Assembly: GCF_026914185.1 (NCBI RefSeq)
Contig: NC_070564.1
Location: 3,968,001 to 4,032,000 of the forward strand
Direction: 5' to 3'
DNA: 64,000 nucleotides
Source of the DNA: Puccinia triticina
Taxonomy: Eukaryota > Basidiomycota > Pucciniomycetes > Pucciniales > Pucciniaceae
Within the stretch, counting starts at the first letter, position 1. Each line of letters begins with the position of its first letter. The notes below the pieces were generated by a model that saw nothing but the letters and a program-made list of their open reading frames with translations, searched no databases and was not told the origin of the DNA. The position numbers were made by a program, and so were the translations under genes. Of the stretch, positions 55,921 to 64,000 are shown piece after piece.

Positions 55921-58115
55921 AGTTTTTCAAATCATAAAATTGTAAAATCATAACCCTTTTGAGTGTCTAGGTACCACAAGGGCATAGCCCCCAATTTTGG
56001 CGTTCCAGGGGGTGTGAAAGTCAAAAGGGGTTGACAATCACAGGGTTTGAAAGGCAAAAGGCAAGAGTCTGAACCTGTCTAAACAGGCCCAAAAAGACCC
56101 TGTTAGTTCCGTTCAAGCAGAGTTGCTTCCAAGCTTAACTAAGCCTCTCCAAAGGGGAGGCTTACAACTCAAGTCACATTCTTCCCCTGAGCCTGATAGG
56201 CTTTTACACAGAAAATCACAATTTTTCTACTTACATCCCTATTGCTTCTCTCTCTCAACTTTCAATTTGAAGCCCCATAGACCAGGATATAGCCCTCAAT
56301 CTGACCTGTTTTTTACATATTTTTTCAAGTAAAACCATCAAAAACTGGCCACTCAGTCGTCATTCTTGTGAGGGAAATTCCTCACAAAGGAGCCAGTGGA
56401 TCATCCAAAGGTCAAGGTTGGACACACTCTCACAGGTTTTTTTCTTCTCTTTTTTCAGTATTGAATTAATACTGGCAGGTCTCTCAAGTGCATAAATAGG
56501 CTGAGGAGTCCCACAGGGTATTAAAATTATTTTCATGTGTTTAGGCTGGACTGGCTATCTGGTTTACATCAGCAATGGTGCAAAAAATGCAATACATCTA
56601 AGTTTCATGAAACCAATGATTCATGGAACCTAAGATCATGGGTTCTCCCTCCCCATTCCCCATCTTATTTCTAGGCTGGCGCGGGTCCCGCTAACCAGCC
56701 TAGAGCCAACAATTCAATATGAATTTCTCCAATTCAATGTGGAAAATCCACGAGGTTGGCGCGAGTCCCGCTAACCAACCTCAACCCCCTTTGCTATAAC
56801 CCCCTTTGCCCACAATGGCGGTTCCGGCGGCATAATGAAGCCAAAGCCCGGAACCGCGAGGAGCAATCCATATGCGCCGTAAGTCTCTATTTATAATTTT
56901 CCATTCCCTCTTTTTTTTCACTTCCCACGTGATCTCTTGGATTCAAAACACGTCGCACCCTAATCCTTGCCACCCCCCCCAAACGCCTCCCCCTCCGATT
57001 TTCTTCGAACTCACTGTATGATACTCCCTAGACGCCCAAACTCGCCTCTCGATACCCTCATCCGAACTTGGTCTCGATTACCCATCAAATCCGTCGCTCC
57101 TCCTTTCCGATTTCTCGCTACTTGCGGCCAATACTGTTGCCTACGGGCCAACAGCCTCACCAATTCGGTACTTCACCCACTCCTGTTCGTCATGACCTCC
57201 TATCTTTTACCATCCCCTCGCAACCGGGGTCCACAAGGAACCTTCCAGAATTACTTTTACCTAAATCTTTCCTGTACTGATCCCACAAGGGCCTGTCATT
57301 CAGGGGCGCAGTTGGACCGCGAGGAAACATTCCGATTCGTATCCGCCTTCGCGACCCTCAACGCCTTCCCAAGCTGGAGGCGTCGTCTCGCAGAAACGAT
57401 TGTCAAACTCTCTTTGGTACGAGGTCCGCACGTGTGCATACAACGCGTTCATCTCCGGTAACTGACCCTCAACCTATCCCATTACTTGCTCTTCCACCCT
57501 TCCGTATTGTCACCCATTGTTTTTTGTGGACCTCTAGGCATGAATACCCGCCCACGTTGCCTGATATTGTCATTCCCGTGAGTTCTTAAGACCCTGACAA
57601 CATCGCGCGCGACCAGCTCCGACATGTCACCGTCTACTGATCACATTCACTTCTCTTAACCGCTTCCCTATCGTCACCCTTACTTCTTAGTTCACCCCTT
57701 CCCTCAAGTATTCGCTACCATGGCCACCGTGTCCTTATCGTCCGTTACACCAGGCCCTGAAAAAACGGAGCGATAGGAGCTCCGCGAGCAAACATCGAAC
57801 ATTGCGCATGGCGACAACTGACCCTCGCCCAATTCTATTGTTTTCACTCGAACCCTTCTGTAGTGTTACCCGTGTTTCTCCGTGGACCCCATTCCTCACA
57901 ACATGGCCCAATATTCTCCTTGGCCCGAGTGCCGTTGTCTTGAACTTCCCCAACCGCGATATCACTGCTTAGCTTGAACTTAAAACCTGCTCGCCTTCTC
58001 ACATTCCCACCCCCCACTACCTGATCACACTCATCTTAATCTCCTGCCACCTGAAAACTTCCTCGTAGATTAGATCCACGCACATCGTCTCCCACCACCA
58101 AGTACCATTACCCCA
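55921..58115. other. Region upstream of the Helitron-associated genes
   Basis: No supported gene. It contains three hairpins at 56673-56858 (listed separately). 56960-57970 has ORFs on both strands with no motif. Confidence 0.4.
56673..56858. repeat. Three hairpins, possible left border of the Helitron
   Basis: Two related copies of a hairpin (56673-56701 and 56753-56781) have AGGCTGG/CCAGCCT and AGGTTGG/CCAACCT stems round a GCGGGTCCCGC-like loop. A third hairpin at about 56818-56858 has a 10-bp stem GCGGTTCCGG/CCGGAACCGC. They precede the Helitron genes by 1.3 kb or more. Confidence 0.55.
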
Positions 58116-59330
58116 ATGTCGAACGTCCGACCTTCAAATCATCCGAGTATCGTATCCAGACATTTTGAAGCCTTGTCCGACGTAAGCACCCCACCATCTT
58201 CAACCTGACCGGATTGTGACTTACTCGTTCCCATCCTCAAAAGTCTGAAATAGACGTTGTCAGAGGAAACCAATACGGGCTCCTGACAACCGGGACCTTT
58301 TTCCAATGCGCAGGGGTTGGAGGCGATAAAGAGGTCGATTTCGAGGTCAAATTAATGGCCAATACGGCCGTCGCTAATGCACTTGAGCAAGGGATAATAT
58401 ATTCGATCACGGGTGCTCGGATGATCGCTCTTAACGACGGGAGTCCTCCTACCGTGACTTACACACAGGATTCCATCATGCGAATTGGCAAAGCGACTGA
58501 TTTGAACCTCGATTTCACGAATAAGACGGGTATCGTCGGCCTAGGCGTAATTGTTGAACGTGCTGAAGTTCCCAGCCCGAACCCTGGAGAGGAAGATCAA
58601 CTCGAAGTCATTGTCTCTCACAATGATTGGGATCCTGTTGTAAGTCAGATTTTCATTTCAAGTCGACGCTTGGTACTAATACCCAGTCTAGGCACGCTCC
58701 CACCGAGCTTTTCTTTTGAAGTATATAGTCCCAGCTACTCGCAACATGGTGAAAACCCATGTCCTTTACACTGTGGGACGGGAAATGTCGATCGTTGGAT
58801 CTTTGGTCGATTGGGATATCAAGGCAAAGATGCCCATCATTCTTGTGCGTCGAGTTGATACTGTCTGTTCCATATCTTAATACTAATTGTTTGGGAATTA
58901 ATTCTAGGTTGGTGGCGTGAGTGTTACGAGTGGTCATCAGTCAAAGGGTAGCAATGGCAAATTAGGGGTAGGACCCTCGACTCCAGCCTCGCGTGGAAGG
59001 AAGTTGTTAGTTTAATTCATCATTCAAGATCGGATTAGTTCTGACCATGATTATCCCACCAGTATCACCTTCAAGAAAGACTCAGAATCTTCTCCAACCC
59101 CCTGCGCATCTCAATCTGGCACCACTGGGCTGCTACACACTCCGATCTCTCGCAAAGGAAAAGAAAAAGCATCCCCCGACGAGGTCCAAGTTGCCGATGA
59201 TGAAAACCACGACAACCATGACGAAGACGAGGTCGAAGAAGATGACTATCCGCTCCTCAAGAGGAAAGGGCCAGGCCGCCCACGCAAGCAACCCCCAACC
59301 GAGGGAAGTAAAAAGTCTAAAAATGAATGA
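58116..59330 (+). CDS. AT-hook protein beside the Helitron helicase, possible OB-fold/RPA-like partner (326 aa)
   Basis: Five exons: 58116-58181, 58244-58639, 58692-58844, 58908-59005, 59063-59330. Residues 23 to about 205 form a globular, beta-rich region (GLLTTGTFFQC, YSITGARMIALNDGSPPTVTY, FTNKTGIVGLGVIVERAEV). It is followed by an acidic tract (283-299) and a canonical AT-hook (KGPGRPRKQ, GRP core at 309-311) near the C terminus. I do not recognise the globular part with certainty; its size and beta pattern are compatible with an OB-fold, and RPA-like single-strand-binding proteins are known passengers of Helitrons. All exons are open and phases agree, so it looks functional. It lies 870 bp upstream of the Rep/helicase gene on the same strand. 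Confidence 0.72.
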
Positions 59331-60200
59331 TTCACCGGGCCACCGACGGCAGCAAACCCCAACCGAGAGAACTAAAAGTTTGAAGATCAATAGTCCATTT
59401 GCCCAAATTCTTGCGCCCGTGAGCCAAAGATCGAACCCTCCGGGGCTATTTTCTTACTTTGTACGGATCCATTTTCCCTTCATTGCTCATTTTTTTTTTG
59501 TGTCGCATAGTTCAAAAATCAACATAAAAATCTTATCATAAAGAGCCACAGTTAATAGAAAAAAATTTAGAATAGTCTTGTAAAAAAAAAGCGGGCCAAA
59601 TTGTGGATATTGTTAGTTAGATGAGAGCCAAATAATAACAACCGTACTTTTTGCCCGCGCCTCACAACCAGGACCAAACATGTCAATGCGAGTCCGGTCA
59701 TTCGAGTTGGATAGGCCCCAATACCCTTGCTAGCGATTTGCCCGCTATTAGTTGTCCTTCATGAGCTAGGATTCTTAGATCTACTGGGCCAACTGGATTC
59801 GCTTGAGTGTCACAACCTGAAGGCCCATTCATCATCAAATGACTGGTCCAGCCACATTCGCCTTACCGTCATGCACGTTCAGGGCCTCTTGGTGTTGGTT
59901 TGATACCAGTTGTGGGGGCCAGTTGACATTGCGATTTCAACATTCAACCTTCATTGAGACATTCTTGGGACTAATTCTGCCAAGTTACTCGAGTGGTTGG
60001 TGCGTAACACGATTGACCAGTTCATAGTCCTCACTCTCCTCACTAGGAACATTCTCCGTAAATTGTGTGTGAGTCTTCTAGCGATAAATTTTTGGACAGC
60101 CCTCTTTGTTGTTGCCTTATATTTGTTGAATTGTCAGATAATCATTAACTATCGGGCCTCATCTCGTCAACATCTTATCACATCTCTATCCCCAGTTACG
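59331..60200. other. Spacer between AT-hook gene and Helitron Rep/helicase
   Basis: 59331-59396 is a diverged tandem copy of the end of the AT-hook coding sequence (GGCCACCGACGGCAGC, then CCCCAACCGAGAGAACT, against GGCCGCCCACGCAAGC, then CCCCAACCGAGGGAAGT). The rest has no recognisable feature apart from A- and T-rich runs. Confidence 0.5.
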
Positions 60201-63200
60201 ATGCCGTTCAAGTTCAAGGCTATTACCCGTGAATGTGACAACAACGAGAATTACATATTGAACCAAGTCCTATTTACGATTCCCCACTCGCTTGGAAGGT
60301 GCATAATCATCTGTATAGGTTGTGGTGCCCTTCACTTCAATGAAGAATCGACGAAACTCGACCGTGGGAAGACGGAGAAAGACTTCACGATGTGCTGTCA
60401 GAAATCGCAGGTCATATTGCCCATGATGGATCCAGCTGCCCCTGAAACGCCTCCGATACTCAAACAGTTGTTCTCAGGAACAGACGAGAGTATGTAACAC
60501 ATTTGACAAAAAGGGATGTTAACTTCTTGGCTGACTATTCTTTAGGAGCTATCAACTTTCAGGCTCTTATCAGACTTTACAATAACTGCATTAGCTTCAC
60601 GTCGCTGGGAGCTAATGTCGACAAAACCGTCCGCGGTCAACTAGGCATCAATGTTTTCCGAATCTCGGGCGGTCTGAGCCACCTGATTCCAAGTGTCGAG
60701 CCCCTCAATCGTTCCAACCCAGGCTATGCACAAATTTACGTCATCGGGAATGGCGGACAAGAAGAAATCCGGCTGCGAATCGAGAAAGCCTCTGGCAGAC
60801 AAAACCCAATTGGTGCCAAATTCGTCATGCAGGAAGACATAGTGTCAGATTTGATGAAGGTTATGTATTCATATAACCCATACGCGAAAGTTTACAAGAG
60901 TGCTAGAACCGTCTTGAAAAACTCACTGTCAAAGACGCTTGCCCTAACGACAATTCATAAACCGGGGACAAACCCGAAGCGTTACAATCTTCCAAGTCCG
61001 GAAGAAGTTGCGATCGTTGTCGAAGGGGGAGGTGAAATTAACAAGACCCGCCATTACCAATTGAGGCGGAAAGACGGACGATTAGAGCATATCTCCGATT
61101 TACATTCATCTTATTTCCCTCTTCGATACCCCCTATTCTTCCCTTACGGATCCCAACAGTGGGATAACGTATATGTTTGTACAACCTCTCAAAGTGAGTC
61201 CTTTTCTCGGATCAGAACAATGACATTGTCTTAATAGTGGTGCTTTCGAAATAGAAACGAATAGACACGTCAAGTCATTGGAATGGTTTGCATTCCTCCT
61301 GTTTGCAAGAGTTGGTCGATACTCGATCATTCTCCATGGCCGTACGCTTTTTCAGGAATTTGTCGTGGATATGTACGTATGCGTAGAAGGCTCCCGTCTT
61401 AATTTCATTCGAAACCATCAACTCGCCTTGAAAGCAAATCAATACCAGTCCCTTATGACATCCATTGAGAACTTCGAGGTCCCTGAGGGCCGGCGAGTCA
61501 TACTCCCCTCGACTTTTATCGGCAGCCCGAGGGCGATGGGCCAATTGTACCAAGACTCAATGGCCATCGTAAGGAAATATGGCCCACCGTCACTTTTCAT
61601 CACCATGACTGCTAATCCAAAGTGGAAAGATATAACCGACAAAATCGGACTCCTGGCGTCCGCGGCTGACCATCCTGTGTTTGTTGACCGTGTGTTCAAA
61701 TTGAAAGTCGACGCACTAATTGAAGAAGTTATCGATTACGGAAGGTTGGGAGCGGTAATTTCATACGTGGGGGTCATTGAATTCCAGAAACGGGGCCTTC
61801 CCCATCTCCACTTAATGGTCACACTGAGGGAAGAAGATAGGCCGGACACCCCCGAGAAGATTGATTTTCTCGTCTGCGCCGAGGTGCCTGACCCACTGAG
61901 TGACTGAGTGAGCCCAAGCTCTACAATATTGTCTCCAGGCTAATGATCCACGGCCCTTGTCCCGGACGCCCGTGTTGGTCGAAGAAAGGCTGTTCTTCGG
62001 GTTATCCAAAACCACTCACACCAAGGACAATCACAATCAGTGGGGCGTACCCAGTATATCGGCGTAGGGTGACTGATTTTGTTGTTGCAAAAAACAAACA
62101 AATCTTCAACAGCTCTAATGTTGTTCCGTATAACAAATACCTTTTGTTGAAGTTCGACTGTCACATTAACGTCGAAATACCGGTGGACTCTACTGCGGTG
62201 AAATATCTCTACAAGTATATCACAAAGGGACATGACCGGTCGTCTATGGAGATAAGGGATAATGACGAGACTAAAGCATTTATTGACGCGAGATTCATTA
62301 GCGCACCAGAAGGTACGCAGTTTGTCTAATGTGTTTAGTGGGACTTTGGCTGACACATAAAATTAGCCGCATGGCGTTTACTCAAGTTTCCCCTTTCTTT
62401 TCGGTGGCCCCCAGTCACGCGCCTCTCAATACACGATGTGGATGAACAAATGATATATTTCAGGGACGGAGGAGAGATAGCGGACAAATTGAAATTTCAA
62501 GAACCTGAAAAGACGAGTTTATTGGCTTTTTTCGACCTCAACCAGACTGACGCTGTTGGGGCCGAAGGGCGAAAAGCGCGAACCTTGTTGTATGAAGAAA
62601 TACCGGAGTATTTCACGTGGAGCAAGGTGGATAAGGTCTGGACGCCGAGAAAAAACAAGACAATTTCAGTTGGGAGGATCTTCAGCGTGTCGTTTCGGGC
62701 GGGGGAAAAGTTTTACTTACGCACTCTCCTCTCCCACCAAAGAGGGCCCTTGTCCCACGAAGATCTCAGAACTGTTGATGGGGTTCTCGCGGCGTCTTAC
62801 CAAGATGCCTGCAACCTGCTTGGGTTGTTGATCAATGACTATCTGTATGATAAAGCTCTCAAGGAAGCATCTATATATCAGAGTGGTAATGCCTTACGAC
62901 ACTTCTTCGCACTCATGCTGGTAAACTCGCCACCTTCGAACCCAACAAGCCTGTACGATAAGCATTGGGATTCGATGACTGACGACCTGTTGAGATTGGA
63001 TCGAGGGGATTGTAACGCAATTCCTTTAAGCCGGTCAAGAAGGAGGGTCTTTGGTTTGTTTAAACTATCAATCATGCTAGGAAAAATGAATTCGACTCTG
63101 GTGGATGCCGGGATGATAGTGTCGTCGACGGATCAACGCAAGATGAAACAGTTTGACGAGATACCAGGGGAACTCGAGTCTCTCGCGGCTGTAGCAATTC

Positions 63201-64000
63201 GCCTCGACCACTCAGAAGGCCTTTTCAATCAACAACAATCCCAATTTTTCCGCAAGATCAGAACCGCGGTCAAGGCTAAGAAGGCGAGTTTGTTTTACTT
63301 GGACGGCCCCGGAGGCACCGGCAAGACATTTTTGTTGAATGCGATCATCGACCTATGTCGCCTCATGGGAAAACGGTCCGTCGTGGCAGCGTTGTCTGGA
63401 GTAGCTGCTCTCTTGCTGAAGGGAGGTCAAACCTCTCACTCTGCGTTCAAGATACCAATCAATCTCAAGCCAGAATTAGAGTGCAGTTTTGAGCCTAACC
63501 ATAAGTTAGGCAAGGATTTAAGCACTACGGATTTAATCATATGGGATGAAATCGTGACGATTCACAAGTACGCAATTGAAGCCGTTGACAGATCATTGAG
63601 GCGTTGTTGCCGCTCTGATTTGCCGTTCGGGGGGAAAGTAGTAATTTTTTCAGGCGATTTCAGGCAAATCCTCCCAGTTGTCAAATTTGACGAATTTCCG
63701 CCGTCCTATGACGCAACGATAAGGTCTTCTCCCCTTTGGGGCCAACTGGAGCAGTTCAAACTCGTGCAGAACATGCGAATCGCGGCGAACTCAACGGTAC
63801 CTGAGGACGCCGAGAAGAATCGTCAATTTGCATCTTCGCTGCTCAGCTTAGGTGAAGGTATCGGTCAAACAGAAGACTACCACGTTGTCAAAGTCTCTGA
63901 AATCAATATAACTCACGCGGCGAGCGAGGCGCGAGGCAACAAGACGATCGTGGATTTCGTCTACGGTGATATGACTTCAAGGCATAACTTCAGCGTGGAT
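60201..64000 (+). pseudogene. Helitron Rep/PIF1-helicase gene, frameshifted and cut by the window edge
   Basis: Exons 60201-60489, 60546-61193, 61255-62312 and 62367 to the edge. It begins with a Cys-rich helitron-like N-terminus (CIGCGALHF), then FQALIRLYNN, IGAKFVMQEDIV, and the HUH nuclease motif GLPHLHLMV (His-Leu-His at 61803-61811). MIHGPC, YRRRVTDF and a two-Tyr KYLYKYITKG motif follow. The last exon carries the PIF1-like helicase: Walker A GPGGTGKTF (about 63305-63330), IIWDE (about 63540), SGDFRQILPV. The protein makes the single-strand cut and unwinds DNA for rolling-circle transposition. An 8-bp tandem duplication, ACTGAGTG twice at 61895-61910, shifts the frame and stops translation just before MIHGPC. 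The rest stays open, so the lesion is recent. Confidence 0.9.

Larger units (their letters stand above)
56673..64000 (+). mobile_element. Helitron-type transposon (partial)
   Basis: Defined by the Rep/helicase gene plus the AT-hook protein gene upstream on the same strand. The left limit is set provisionally at the hairpins near 56673; neither the 5' TC end nor the 3' hairpin plus CTRR end can be fixed within the window, and the element runs off the right edge. Confidence 0.6.

Noticed and set aside
56967..57461. 164-codon ORF upstream of the AT-hook gene
   Set aside because: C/T-rich sequence gives Pro/Ser/Leu-rich translation; no homology recognised and no consistent splicing.

Overview
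This is nuclear DNA of an intron-rich filamentous fungus, most likely a basidiomycete and plausibly a rust (Pucciniales). The evidence is: genes cut by many short introns (up to 20 exons), a small cysteine-rich secreted protein with an aromatic-x-Cys motif, plant-cell-wall and aromatic-compound enzymes, and intergenic DNA crowded with inverted-repeat transposons, LTR remnants and a Helitron. No marker in the window fixes the species, so the rust assignment is an inference. All gene models were built by hand from splice sites, reading phase and recognisable family motifs.

Layout. 1-2770 is repeat-rich with a palindromic GATGACCGG array. 2772-4690 (-) is a GH88/GH105-type glycosidase. 6522-6604 is an intron-containing tRNA-His. 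7343-8695 (+) is an intradiol ring-cleavage dioxygenase, followed by a 154-aa protein of unknown function (9687-10411, +) and a doubtful convergent ORF. 14050-18600 (+) is a complete 20-exon GH2 beta-mannosidase, followed at once by a 973-bp inverted-repeat transposon with a clean 8-bp target duplication (18757-19729). 20821-21333 (+) is a candidate secreted effector. 21.4-36.3 kb is almost entirely repeats: a foldback family, nested TA-flanked elements, a solo LTR and more GATGACCGG arrays. 36304-40842 (-) and 42668-47201 (-) are two more beta-mannosidases with exactly the same 20-exon structure. 49410-50937 (-) is a TesB-type acyl-CoA thioesterase and 51937-53505 (-) a REEP/Yop1-family ER protein. 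54126-55920 is an inverted-repeat element filled with another GATGACCGG array. 56.6-64 kb looks like one Helitron-type element. It carries a five-exon AT-hook protein (58116-59330) followed by a Rep/PIF1-helicase gene (60201 to the window edge), which is broken by an 8-bp tandem duplication.

How the genes fit together. The GH105-like enzyme (pectin side chains), three secreted beta-mannosidases (mannan or N-glycan oligosaccharides), the dioxygenase (hydroxyquinol or catechol) and the secreted cysteine-rich protein all suit growth on or in plant tissue. Nothing shows that they form a co-regulated cluster. Mannosidase copies 1 and 3 resemble each other more than either resembles copy 2, and copy 1 is inverted relative to copies 2 and 3.

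Most unusual points: the GATGACCGG palindromic repeat family at seven loci inside several different kinds of transposon; five GC-AG introns plus one GA donor among about 91 modelled introns; the GA donor lies directly after the acid/base glutamate codon of mannosidase 2; and the AT-hook protein paired with a Helitron helicase.
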